Notes under the pieces: model-generated | What the model saw: the letters and a program-made list of their open reading frames with translations, nothing else | What the model was told of the DNA's origin: nothing | The model's database searches: none | In this document: positions 19,833-27,547 of the stretch, one piece after another | Layout: the number at the start of each line of letters is the position of its first letter | Position numbering within the stretch: the first letter of the stretch is position 1 | Assembly: GCA_027118455.1 (NCBI GenBank) | Contig: JAJAYZ010000043.1 | Coordinates: 1-51,998, forward strand | Length of the DNA stretch: 51,998 bases | Source: Actinomycetes bacterium | Lineage (GTDB): Bacteria > Actinomycetota > Actinomycetes > JAHEKZ01 | Direction: 5' to 3' | Translations under genes and position numbers: made by a program

Positions 19833-20753
19833 ATGTGGTTCTTCGCTGCATTCGCCCTGGCTGGCGGAGCTGCCCAGATGGTGGACGGCACGCTCGGGAT
19901 GGGATTCGGTGTCACGTCCGCCACGATCCTGCTCTACATAGGGGTGAGCGCAGCCGCTGCTTCGGCGGCTACCCACGCGGCCAAGCTGCCCACCACGTTC
20001 GTCAGTGGGATCTCGCACTGGCGGCAAGGAAACGTCGACGTTGGCACTTTCATCCGGGTAGCCATCCCTGGCGCGATCACCGCCTTCATCGGTGCCGTCG
20101 TGCTCGTCAACTTGAGCCTGGCTACCGCGAAAGCCTGGATGGCGGCTCTACTGTTCTTCTTCGGCCTGGTGATCTTCGTTCGATTCGGGTTCAACTACCG
20201 GCTGATTCCAGCACCTCCCGGCGGCCACAAGGCCCGGTGGCTGTCGCCGATCGGCGCTCTGGGCGGGTTCGTCGATGCCACCGGTGGCGGAGGTTGGGGC
20301 CCGGTGGTGACGCCGTCGCTGATGACCGTCACCAAGTTCCCTCCGGCCAAGGTCGTCGGCAGCGTCAACGCAGCTGAGTTCGTGGTCGCGCTGTCTGCCT
20401 CGGCTGGCTTCCTCACCGGCGCCGAGCATCTCGAGGACGAAATGCCGTGGGTTGCGGTTCTGGGCCTGATCGTCGGAGGAGTGATCGTCGCCCCCTTCGC
20501 TGCCCGATTGGCCGGACGCCTACCCCACCACGTCATGGGCACCCTGGTGGGCGGCCTGATCATCATCGTGAACAGCCAGGTCATCCTGCTGGCACTGGGC
20601 GGGATCCCTGCTGCGTCCGGATGGGCGATGCTTGCCGCAGGTGCTGTCGTGACGGCGGTGGTTGCCAAGCGGGCCTATGTCCACGACATTGCCGAGCGAG
20701 CCAAGCACAGCCACGGCGACGATGACGTCCCAGCGCTGGAGCATCTTCAGTAG
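19833..20753 (+). CDS. TauE/SafE family membrane transporter
   Basis: 306 residues, hydrophobic, with about eight membrane helices in two repeats. It begins [29 protein letters not shown], typical of this family, with a second repeat [24 protein letters not shown]. Members export or import sulphite, sulphonates or other anions; the substrate here is unknown. The ATG at 19833 is preferred over the GTG at 19824 because AGGAAAAGG (19815-19823) abuts the latter. The C-terminus is charged and His/Asp-rich (HSHGDDDVP). It interrupts the common map-infA order and probably has its own promoter. Confidence 0.85.
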   Translation: MWFFAAFALAGGAAQMVDGTLGMGFGVTSATILLYIGVSAAAASAATHAAKLPTTFVSGISHWRQGNVDVGTFIRVAIPGAITAFIGAVVLVNLSLATAKAWMAALLFFFGLVIFVRFGFNYRLIPAPPGGHKARWLSPIGALGGFVDATGGGGWGPVVTPSLMTVTKFPPAKVVGSVNAAEFVVALSASAGFLTGAEHLEDEMPWVAVLGLIVGGVIVAPFAARLAGRLPHHVMGTLVGGLIIIVNSQVILLALGGIPAASGWAMLAAGAVVTAVVAKRAYVHDIAERAKHSHGDDDVPALEHLQ

Positions 20754-20785
20754 GTCGTACTGGTGGAGAGGGCTGGGAGGCCGGA

Positions 20786-20816
20786 TTGGCCTTCCGCGCC
20801 CCCTCTCCCGTAGACT
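20786..20816 (+). promoter_or_regulatory. infA promoter candidate
   Basis: TTGGCC (20786-20791) and TAGACT (20811-20816) are separated by 19 bases. The -10 is strong and the -35 is moderate. The transcript would have a leader of about 150 bases before infA. This position suits an independent start for the infA-rpmJ-rpsM-rpsK-rpsD-rpoA-rplQ group. Confidence 0.5.
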
Positions 20817-20974
20817 CCTGTGCTTGTCGGCTTGAAGCCGCTGTCTCGGCGCGCCCCGCGGCTGGGTCTGCGCGCAAGCGGTGTCGAAGGCCTGCAAGTC
20901 GAAGAAGTCCGAAGATTTTCGAAACACCTGTATCGATCCCCGAGGTGAACGCCCTTGAAGGCGCGAAAGGAACC

Positions 20975-21196
20975 ATGGCCAAGAAAGAAGGTGCCATCGA
21001 GATTGAGGGCACCGTCGTTGAGTCTCTCCCCAATGCGATGTTTCGGGTCGAGCTCACCAACGGCCACAAGGTTCTCGCGCACATCAGCGGCAAGATGCGC
21101 CAGCACTACATCCGGATCCTTCCTGAGGACCGTGTAGTGGTGGAACTAAGCCCCTACGACCTCACGCGTGGGCGCATCGTCTACCGGTACAAGTAA
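20975..21196 (+). CDS. infA: translation initiation factor IF-1
   Basis: 73 residues, an OB-fold protein that blocks the A site during initiation. It begins [23 protein letters not shown] and ends [11 protein letters not shown], both standard. The ATG at 20975 follows AAAGGAA. A longer in-frame reading from 20786 lies in the leader and has no homology. Confidence 0.98.
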   Translation: MAKKEGAIEIEGTVVESLPNAMFRVELTNGHKVLAHISGKMRQHYIRILPEDRVVVELSPYDLTRGRIVYRYK

Positions 21197-21245
21197 GCGC
21201 CTGACCTTTTCTGGAGCGGCGGCCGAGAGGTCGGCGCACTGCACC

Positions 21246-21290
21246 GACCGCCCGAAGACTGACCGCCCGAAGACTGACCGCCCAAGACCT
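21246..21290 (+). repeat. 15-bp tandem repeat, three copies, between infA and rpmJ
   Basis: GACCGCCCGAAGACT occurs at 21246-21260 and 21261-21275 exactly, and at 21276-21290 with two changes. It lies in the 114-base untranslated gap between infA and rpmJ. It is probably a slippage-prone minisatellite; any regulatory role is unknown. Confidence 0.9.
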
Positions 21291-21310
21291 ACCGCCCCGG
21301 AGTACGCACG

Positions 21311-21424
21311 ATGAAGGTTAACCCGAGCGTCAAGCCGATCTGCGACAAGTGCAAGGTAATTCGCCGGCACGGTCGCGTGATGGTGATCTGCGAGAACTTG
21401 CGCCACAAGCAGCGTCAGGGCTGA
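21311..21424 (+). CDS. rpmJ: 50S ribosomal protein L36, zinc type
   Basis: A 37-residue gene, [20 protein letters not shown] and so on, ending in RHKQRQG. Cys11, Cys14, Cys27 and His32 are the zinc ligands. This is the C+ form. L36 stabilises 23S rRNA near the factor-binding region. The position between infA and rpsM is canonical. A Shine-Dalgarno is not obvious. The 212 bases that follow contain only small hairpins such as CTCCGG/CCGGAG (21551-21569). Confidence 0.97.
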   Translation: MKVNPSVKPICDKCKVIRRHGRVMVICENLRHKQRQG

Positions 21425-21636
21425 CCTGATGCCGCTCCGGGCGTCCCACAACTGAAGACCAGCACGACCAGTAGTTCCAGCAAGCACATCAGGGCTGCAC
21501 CCGACCCCTGCGGGATCTGTGCCGACGCACCGACCCCTGCAGGACGCCACCTCCGGACGAAGGCCGGAGACCGCTCGCCGGCAACGGCAGGCGGAACGGT
21601 GCGGCCGACAGACCTTCGGCTGTAAGAAGGAGCAAC

Positions 21637-22014
21637 ATGGCTCGTCTTGTGGGCGTTGACCTCCCGCGCGAAAAGCGCATGGAGATCGCCCTGACGTACA
21701 TTTACGGCATTGGCCGTACGCGCTCGAAGGATACCCTCGCCGCTACCGGCGTCGACCCCAACATGCGCTCTTCAGACCTCACCGACGAGCAGCTGGTCAA
21801 GCTGCGCGACTGGATCGAGGAGAAGTACCAGATCGAGGGCGACCTCCGCCGAGAGGTGGCAGCCGACATTCGCCGCAAGGTCGAGATCGGTAGCTATGAG
21901 GGCCTTCGCCACCGCCGCGGACTTCCAGTCCGTGGGCAGCGCACGCACACCAACGCTCGGAGCCGCAAGGGTCCGCGCAAGGCTGTCGCCGGTAAGAAGA
22001 AGGTCACCAAGTAG
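21637..22014 (+). CDS. rpsM: 30S ribosomal protein S13
   Basis: 125 residues starting [23 protein letters not shown]13 contacts P-site tRNA and forms an intersubunit bridge. [14 protein letters not shown] is the conserved basic tail. AAGGAG lies eight bases upstream. First of a run with rpsK, rpsD and rpoA. Confidence 0.98.
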   Translation: MARLVGVDLPREKRMEIALTYIYGIGRTRSKDTLAATGVDPNMRSSDLTDEQLVKLRDWIEEKYQIEGDLRREVAADIRRKVEIGSYEGLRHRRGLPVRGQRTHTNARSRKGPRKAVAGKKKVTK

Positions 22015-22086
22015 TAGCCGTACGTTCCGCAGCCCGCACAGTGGGTGCGCACGATGCGGACCGATCACCCCCAGGAGTAGAAGAAC

Positions 22087-22488
22087 ATGCCCCCTAAGGC
22101 AAAGAGCGGCGCCAAGAAGGTGCGCCGCAAGGAAAAGAAGAACGTGGCCCATGGTCACGCTCACATCAAGAGCACGTTCAACAACACGATCGTGTCGATC
22201 ACAGACCCGACCGGAGCGGTGATCGCGTGGGCGTCCGCGGGCCAGGTCGGCTTCAAGGGCTCCCGCAAGTCGACGCCGTTCGCTGCGCAGATGACCGCCG
22301 AGGCAGCTGCCCGTCGGGCTCAGGAGCACGGTATGCGTAAGGTTGACGTGTTCGTCAAGGGTCCCGGCTCCGGCCGTGAGACTGCTATTCGCGCCCTGCA
22401 GGCAGCCGGCCTTGAGGTCGGGTCCATCCAGGACGTTACCCCCGTTCCGTTCAACGGTTGCCGGCCGCCCAAGCGTCGCCGCGTCTGA
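22087..22488 (+). CDS. rpsK: 30S ribosomal protein S11
   Basis: 133 residues with a basic N-terminus ([17 protein letters not shown]). S11 is a platform protein. [18 protein letters not shown] and the end [16 protein letters not shown] are diagnostic. A 72-base spacer separates it from rpsM. Confidence 0.98.
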   Translation: MPPKAKSGAKKVRRKEKKNVAHGHAHIKSTFNNTIVSITDPTGAVIAWASAGQVGFKGSRKSTPFAAQMTAEAAARRAQEHGMRKVDVFVKGPGSGRETAIRALQAAGLEVGSIQDVTPVPFNGCRPPKRRRV

Positions 22489-22524
22489 TCCCCCCCGAGA
22501 CTTCGAAGCAGGAGCAGAACTTTC

Positions 22525-23151
22525 ATGGCTAGGTACACCGGAGCCGACTGCCGCAAGTGCCGTCGCGCCAAGATGAAGCTTTACCTCAAGGGCTCAAAGT
22601 GCGACAGCGCCAAGTGCCCGTTCGAGGCGCGCCCCTACCCTCCCGGCCAGCACGGCCGTGGACGCAGCAAGGACAGCGAGTACCTGCTGCAGCTTCGTGA
22701 GAAGCAGAAGGCCAAGCAGATGTACGGCATCTTCGAGCGCCAGTTCCGTAGCTACTACGAAGAGGCGAATCAGAAGAAGGGCAAGACAGGCGACAATCTG
22801 CTGCGCATCCTTGAGTCGCGACTCGACAACGTCGTCTACCGCGCTGGGTTCGCCAAGTCTCGCGACATGGGGCGCCAGTTGGTGCGCCACGGCCACATCA
22901 TGGTCAACGGTCGCAAGGTTGACGTGCCCTCGTTTCGTGTCTCCGACACTGACATCGTCGAGGTTCGGCCCAGTTCGGTTGAGCTGACGCCCTTCGTCGT
23001 TGCGCGCGCCGAGGCCGGCGCGCGCGACGCGCCGGCCTGGATTGAGGTCATTCCCTCGAAGATGCGCATCTTGGTTCACTCGCTGCCGGTCCGGCAGCAG
23101 ATTGACTCTCAGTTGCAAGAGCAGCTGATCGTCGAGCTCTACTCGAAGTAG
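22525..23151 (+). CDS. rpsD: 30S ribosomal protein S4, zinc type
   Basis: 208 residues. S4 is a primary assembly protein and a fidelity factor. Cys9, Cys12, Cys26 and Cys31 (CRKC and CDSAKC) make the zinc-binding N-terminus found in some bacteria. The S4 RNA-binding domain SRLDNVVYRAGFAKSRDMGRQLVRHGHIMVNG is intact. The 89 bases to rpoA show no strong structure. Confidence 0.98.
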   Translation: MARYTGADCRKCRRAKMKLYLKGSKCDSAKCPFEARPYPPGQHGRGRSKDSEYLLQLREKQKAKQMYGIFERQFRSYYEEANQKKGKTGDNLLRILESRLDNVVYRAGFAKSRDMGRQLVRHGHIMVNGRKVDVPSFRVSDTDIVEVRPSSVELTPFVVARAEAGARDAPAWIEVIPSKMRILVHSLPVRQQIDSQLQEQLIVELYSK

Positions 23152-23240
23152 CAGCTCGACAGCAGGGCTCGGCAGCCGCCGAGCGTTGCACCTGTTCGAG
23201 GCGTCAAATAGTGGGCGTCCTGACCCGGAGGTAGCGACAC

Positions 23241-24257
23241 GTGCTGATCGCACAGCGGCCATCGTTGGCCGAAGAAGTTGTTAACGAGAACCGCTCACGG
23301 TTCATCCTCGAGCCGCTCGAGCCTGGCTTCGGCTACACGCTCGGGAACTCGCTCCGCCGCACGCTGTTGTCGTCCATCCCGGGCGCCGCAGTGACGTCGA
23401 TTCGCGTCGACGGCGTGCTGCACGAGTTCACCACCGTTCCTGGTGTGAAAGAGGACGTCATCGACCTCGTCCTCAACGTCAAAGAGCTGATCGTGAGCAC
23501 CGAGCACGACGAGCCCGTCGTGATGTACCTGCGCAAGCAGGGCCCCGGCGTCGTCACCGCTGCTGACATCGCGCCCCCGGCCGGGGTCGAGGTGCATAAC
23601 CCCGAGCTCGTGCTCGCCACGCTCAACGGCAAGGGCAAGCTGGAGATGGAGCTCACGGTGGAGCGCGGTCGCGGTTATGTGCGCGCTGAGCTCAACAAGC
23701 AGGCGGGCCAGGAGATCGGCCGCATTCCAGTCGACTCGATCTACTCGCCCGTACTGAAGGTCTCGTACAAGGTCGAGGCGACTCGTGTGGAGCAGCGCAC
23801 CGACTTCGACCGCCTCGTGATCGATGTTGAGACGAAGGCTTCGATGCGTCCCCGTGACGCTGTGGCGTCGGCCGGAAAGACTCTCGTTGAGCTCTTCGGT
23901 CTCTTCCGCGAGCTCAACGCCGAGGCCGAGGGCATCGACATGGGTCCGTCACCGGCTGATGCGGCTTTGGCCGCCGACATGGCGCTCCCCATCGAAGAGC
24001 TTGACCTCACCGTCCGGTCCTACAACTGCCTCAAGCGCGAGGGCATCCACTCCGTGGGCGAGCTCATCAGCCGCAGCGAGGCCGACCTCATGGACATCCG
24101 TAACTTCGGTGCAAAGTCAATCGACGAGGTGAAGGCCAAGCTCGTCGGACTCGGCATGGCCCTGAAGGACAGCCCCCCCGGATTCGACCCCTCGGCGATC
24201 GTCGACAACTACGACGAGGACGACGACGAGGCCTTCGTCGAGGACGAGCAGCTCTAA
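23241..24257 (+). CDS. rpoA: RNA polymerase alpha subunit
   Basis: 338 residues. The N-terminal domain dimerises to nucleate core assembly ([24 protein letters not shown]). The C-terminal domain binds UP elements and activators ([32 protein letters not shown]). An acidic tail ([15 protein letters not shown]) ends the protein. GTG start with CCGGAGG upstream. Confidence 0.98.
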   Translation: MLIAQRPSLAEEVVNENRSRFILEPLEPGFGYTLGNSLRRTLLSSIPGAAVTSIRVDGVLHEFTTVPGVKEDVIDLVLNVKELIVSTEHDEPVVMYLRKQGPGVVTAADIAPPAGVEVHNPELVLATLNGKGKLEMELTVERGRGYVRAELNKQAGQEIGRIPVDSIYSPVLKVSYKVEATRVEQRTDFDRLVIDVETKASMRPRDAVASAGKTLVELFGLFRELNAEAEGIDMGPSPADAALAADMALPIEELDLTVRSYNCLKREGIHSVGELISRSEADLMDIRNFGAKSIDEVKAKLVGLGMALKDSPPGFDPSAIVDNYDEDDDEAFVEDEQL

Positions 24258-24290
24258 CCACCGCCTGACTGAACTCAAGGAGATCGAGAA

Positions 24291-24893
24291 ATGCCAAGCC
24301 CCACTAAGGGCCCGCGTCTTGGCGGCAGTCCGGCGCACGAGCGGCTCATTCTGGCGAACCTCGCCACCGCGCTCTTCGAGCACGGCCGCATCACCACGAC
24401 CGAGGCCAAGGCCAAGCGGGTGCGCCCGCTGGCGGAGCGCCTGATCACTTTTGCCAAGCGGGGCGACCTCGCCTCGCGACGTCGGGTGATGACAGTCATC
24501 GGTGACAAGGGCGTTGTTCACACGCTCTTTGCCGACATTGCCCCTCAGTACGACAACCGTGCAGGTGGCTACACCCGGATCACCAAGATCGGTCCGCGCA
24601 AGGGCGACAACGCCCCCATGGCGGTCATCGAGTTGGTGGAGCGACTGGACGAGAGCAAGCGCAAGACCCGCGCCAGTAAGCCGAAGCAGGAAGTTGCTCC
24701 GGTTGTTGCCGACGAGGTTGTTGTCGAAGAGGCCGTAGGCGAAGAGACAGCGACCGAAGAGACAGCGACCAAAGAGACAGCGACCGAAGAGACAGCGACC
24801 GAAGAGACAGCGACCGATGTGACCGAAGATGCCAGTGCCGACGAGACGGCCGCTGAGGTCGCTGACGAGGCTGACGGTTCCAAGGAGTCCTGA
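24291..24893 (+). CDS. rplQ: 50S ribosomal protein L17 with acidic repeat tail
   Basis: 200 residues. The first 120 or so are ordinary L17 ([32 protein letters not shown]). The remaining 75 or so are acidic and low-complexity, including five EETAT-type units encoded by a perfect 15-bp tandem repeat. Acidic tails on L17 occur in actinobacteria, but this repeated one may vary in length between strains. It follows rpoA in the usual place. Confidence 0.97.
   Translation: MPSPTKGPRLGGSPAHERLILANLATALFEHGRITTTEAKAKRVRPLAERLITFAKRGDLASRRRVMTVIGDKGVVHTLFADIAPQYDNRAGGYTRITKIGPRKGDNAPMAVIELVERLDESKRKTRASKPKQEVAPVVADEVVVEEAVGEETATEETATKETATEETATEETATDVTEDASADETAAEVADEADGSKES
24741..24815 (+). repeat. 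15-bp coding tandem repeat in rplQ, five copies
   Basis: GAAGAGACAGCGACC is repeated at 24741, 24756, 24786 and 24801, with one copy at 24771 starting AAAGAG. It encodes [10 protein letters not shown]. The unit is a multiple of three, so copy-number change would keep the frame. Confidence 0.95.
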
Positions 24894-24910
24894 CGACTCC
24901 CGAGCCTGGC

Positions 24911-24946
24911 CACGAGCCCGTTCCCCTGGAGGGGAGCGGGCTCGTG
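24911..24946 (+). promoter_or_regulatory. long stem-loop covering the truA ribosome-binding site and start
   Basis: CACGAGCCCG (24911-24920) pairs with CGGGCTCGTG (24937-24946), and the pairing continues through T-G, T-A and CCCC/GGGG to a TGGA loop (24927-24930). That gives a 16-bp stem. Its right arm contains both the GGAGGGG Shine-Dalgarno region and the GTG start of truA. It could terminate rplQ transcripts, or hide the truA start unless ribosomes open it. Confidence 0.7.
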
Positions 24947-25747
24947 CGTTTGCGCCTCGACCTGGGCTACGACGGCTCTGGCTTTTCGGGCTGGGCCAAA
25001 CAGCCTGAGCGTCGCACCGTCGAGGGAGTTCTCGACGATGCGCTCGGGGTGGTACTACGGCTAGACCCCGCGCCGGGGCTAACGGTTGCCGGGCGAACCG
25101 ATGCAGGAGTCCACGCGCGCGGCCAGGTGGCTCACACCGACGTGCCGGCGGATGCCTGGAACGCTAACGATGCGCGGGCGTTGTTCCGACTGTCGGGTGT
25201 GCTGCCGGTTGATGTCCGAGTCTGGCGAATGGTCGAGGCACCGCAAGGCTTCGATGCCCGGTTCAGTGCGACCTCGCGGCGCTACACGTTTCGAATCATC
25301 GACAACCCGGTAGGAACCGACCCCATTCGACGCTCTGACGTCGTATGGAATCGGCGTCCGCTCGACGTTGATGCGATGAATGCTGCAGCGGCTGAACTGC
25401 GCGGCGAGCATGACTTCGTCGCGTTCTGCAAGAAGCGCGAAGGTGCGAGCACGGTGCGGACCCTCAAGGCCTTCGAATGGGGCCGGAGAGAGGACGGCCT
25501 TCTTGAGGCGACGGTTCAGGCCGACGCCTTCTGCCACAACATGGTGCGCTCACTGGTAGGTGCCTGCGTCGTCGTTGGCGAAGGTCGGCGTCCAGCATCT
25601 TGGGTTGGCGAAGTGTTGAGCCAGCCCGAGCGATCGTCAGCAGTCATGGTGATGCCGCCGCACGGGCTGACGCTGGAGGAAGTCAACTACCCACCGGACG
25701 CCGACCTAGCCGCCCAGGCCCTGGCGTCCCGCCGCTTTCGCGGCTGA
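24944..25747 (+). CDS. truA: tRNA pseudouridine(38-40) synthase
   Basis: 267 residues. It makes pseudouridine at positions 38-40 of tRNA anticodon arms. The catalytic Asp53 is in [35 protein letters not shown] and [11 protein letters not shown] are typical. The GTG at 24944 gives the expected N-terminus and follows GGAGGGGAG. In many actinobacteria rplM follows directly; here 12 kb of other genes intervene. Bases 25748-25934 show no gene or clear signal. Confidence 0.95.
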   Translation: MRLRLDLGYDGSGFSGWAKQPERRTVEGVLDDALGVVLRLDPAPGLTVAGRTDAGVHARGQVAHTDVPADAWNANDARALFRLSGVLPVDVRVWRMVEAPQGFDARFSATSRRYTFRIIDNPVGTDPIRRSDVVWNRRPLDVDAMNAAAAELRGEHDFVAFCKKREGASTVRTLKAFEWGRREDGLLEATVQADAFCHNMVRSLVGACVVVGEGRRPASWVGEVLSQPERSSAVMVMPPHGLTLEEVNYPPDADLAAQALASRRFRG

Positions 25748-25934
25748 CCACGGTGATGATCGTTCCGACGGTAGGTTCGGCGAGTGATGCCAACGCAGTG
25801 CTGCCGACCGACAGCGTGTTCATGGGCGTTCGCCCTGGTCGTGCGTCTTTGTGTGGGCCGTCCCGTCCGAGCAGCGCGCTGAGTTCTTGGACGCCCTGCA
25901 TTCCTAGAAGTGATGGCCGCTTGGAAAGCTGAAG

Positions 25935-25961
25935 CAATCCGCGTGGTCGATCGCTCCGAAT
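25935..25961 (+). promoter_or_regulatory. SigK-type promoter ahead of sigK
   Basis: CAATCC (25935-25940), 15 bases, then CCGAAT (25956-25961). From memory, mycobacterial SigK promoters follow CCATCC-N15-17-CCGAAT, so five of six -35 bases and all six -10 bases agree. A near-identical site is at 27469-27495. It predicts a transcript starting about 20 bases before the sigK start codon. Confidence 0.7.
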
Positions 25962-25989
25962 ATCTGCTGAAGCGGTGTGTCCCTAGGGG

Positions 25990-26643
25990 GTGGAGCAGGT
26001 GGCTGGCGCAAGTGAGCCAAGTCCGGCCAGACTACGGGTCGTGCCTGACCAACGAGATTCGACCACCAGTGCCGCTGAGGGCGGTGCGGTGGGCCTTCGG
26101 GCGCGTCTCGACCTGCTGATGCCGCAGGTGGCCAAGGGCGAGGACGATGCGTTCGCTCAGTTGTACGACGCTGTCGCTCCGGCCGTCTTCGGACTCGCCA
26201 GGCGGGTGCTGCGCCAGGCTGAGCAGGCCGAGGAGGTCGCGCAAGAGGTGCTTCTGGAGGTCTGGCAGCAGGCGTCCAGCTTCGATGCTGCTCGTGGTTC
26301 GGCGCTGGCTTGGATCATGACGATGACGCATCGGCGTTCCGTCGACCGGGTACGCTCGGTGCAGGCGGCGTCTTACCGCGAGCTACGCGTTGGCAGCCGG
26401 TCGCAGGACCGTCCCCACGATCAGGTGTCTGAGGCGGTTGAGCAGCACATGGAGGCCGAGGCTGTCCGCGACTGTGTCGACGAGTTGACCGCGATCCAAC
26501 GTGAGTCGGTCACGATGGCGTACTTCGACGGGTACACCTACCCCGAGGTTGCCGCGCGCCTGAAGACCCCGCTGGGAACCATCAAGACGCGGATGCGGGA
26601 CGGATTGATTCGGTTGCGTGACTGCTTGGGAGTGACGGCATGA
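25990..26643 (+). CDS. sigK: ECF RNA polymerase sigma factor, SigK type
   Basis: 217 residues from the GTG at 25990; another GTG at 25999 is possible. Region 2 is DAFAQLYDAVAPAVFGLARRVLRQ, with the core-binding and -10 helices after it. Region 4 is LTAIQRESVTMAYFDGYTYPEVA followed by the HTH LKTPLGTIKTRMRDGLIRLR. No region 3 is present, as expected for an ECF factor. The overlapping rskA downstream and the SigK-type promoter upstream support the assignment. The residues before about 40 are unconserved-looking, so the exact start is uncertain. Confidence 0.88.
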   Translation: MEQVAGASEPSPARLRVVPDQRDSTTSAAEGGAVGLRARLDLLMPQVAKGEDDAFAQLYDAVAPAVFGLARRVLRQAEQAEEVAQEVLLEVWQQASSFDAARGSALAWIMTMTHRRSVDRVRSVQAASYRELRVGSRSQDRPHDQVSEAVEQHMEAEAVRDCVDELTAIQRESVTMAYFDGYTYPEVAARLKTPLGTIKTRMRDGLIRLRDCLGVTA

Positions 26644-27380
26644 CCAGTGACATGCATGCCCTCGCCGCTGCCTATTCGTTGGATGCCTTGGACGCGGCAG
26701 AGTCGGCAGAGTTCGAGCAGCACCTGGCCGCGTGCGACACCTGCAGCCTCGATGTTCGTGAGATGCGTGAGACCGCCGCTGTTTTAGCGCTCACCTCGCT
26801 CGAAGAACCGCCAGCTGCACTTCGTGACGCGGTCCTTGCCAGGGTGCGCCTCACGTCGCAGGGTTCCCCCGACTCCGATGCGGCTGCGGTCGTCGATCTC
26901 GCAGAGCGGCGCACGCGCCGCGGTCCAGCGACGCGGTGGCTCACCGGAGTTGCGGCCGCTGCCGTCTTGGTGGCTGGGGGGCTCGGCGTCACCACCTACC
27001 AGGCCAGCCAGCGCGCCGACCAGGCACAGCTCGCGTCCGATCAGATCACGGCTCTGCTCGCTGATCCGGAGGCAACAGTGGAGCGGGCTGATGTCACAGG
27101 AGGTGGTGCGGGAACCTTGGTGGCCTCGCCGAGTCGAAGTCAGGCCGCCTTCCTGGCTGCGTCGCTGCCGGTGACCGGGCCGGACGAGACGTATCAGCTC
27201 TGGGCGATCGACGATCAAGGGGCGACCTCGGTCGGGTTGCTGCAGCCGGACTCCGGGCAGGCAATCGCCCTGGTGGACCTCCCGCCGGGAACGACCACGT
27301 TCGGCATGAGCGTCGAGCCGGCCGGTGGGTCACCAGCGCCAACGACCGACCCGGTGCTGCTCGTCGAGCTGTCCGCCTGA
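26640..27380 (+). CDS. rskA: RskA-type membrane anti-sigma factor
   Basis: 246 residues, ATGA-overlapping with sigK. The cytoplasmic anti-sigma domain has a zinc-site pattern His28-x3-Cys32-x2-Cys35 (HLAACDTC). One membrane helix spans about 100-119. The outer domain (about 125-246) is the RskA C-terminal domain, ending ETYQLWAIDDQG ... GMSVEPAGGSPAPTTDP. It should hold SigK at the membrane until regulated proteolysis of the outer and transmembrane parts releases it; that mechanism is known for the family, not seen here. Confidence 0.92.
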   Translation: MTSDMHALAAAYSLDALDAAESAEFEQHLAACDTCSLDVREMRETAAVLALTSLEEPPAALRDAVLARVRLTSQGSPDSDAAAVVDLAERRTRRGPATRWLTGVAAAAVLVAGGLGVTTYQASQRADQAQLASDQITALLADPEATVERADVTGGGAGTLVASPSRSQAAFLAASLPVTGPDETYQLWAIDDQGATSVGLLQPDSGQAIALVDLPPGTTTFGMSVEPAGGSPAPTTDPVLLVELSA

Positions 27381-27468
27381 ACGCTCAACTACCGCCCACC
27401 CCCATCGCTGCGGTAGCTGAGCGGGGCCATGGGCCCGCCCAGAGACCGCAGACTTGCAGGCGGGGGAC

Positions 27469-27495
27469 CAATCCGCGGGGGAGCTGGCTCCGAAT
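27469..27495 (+). promoter_or_regulatory. second SigK-type promoter, ahead of the DUF4331 gene
   Basis: CAATCC (27469-27474), 15 bases, then CCGAAT (27490-27495). Compared with the sigK copy, the shared bases extend to CAATCCGCG on the left and CTCCGAAT on the right. It lies 89 bases past the rskA stop and gives a leader of about 45 bases before the ATG at 27548. Confidence 0.72.
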
Positions 27496-27547
27496 GAGGG
27501 GTGCATCGCCGAACTGGCGGTGCGCCAGCCATCAATGGGAGGACCTG

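Noticed and set aside
24741..24815. CRISPR-like array
   Set aside because: The repeats are directly adjacent without spacers and encode part of L17. The same holds for 21246-21290 and 31561-31632.
25784..25908. short plus-strand frame ending VPSEQRAEFLDALHS before sigK
   Set aside because: About 40 residues, no start codon with a Shine-Dalgarno, and no recognisable homology. Possibly a remnant, but not supportable as a gene.
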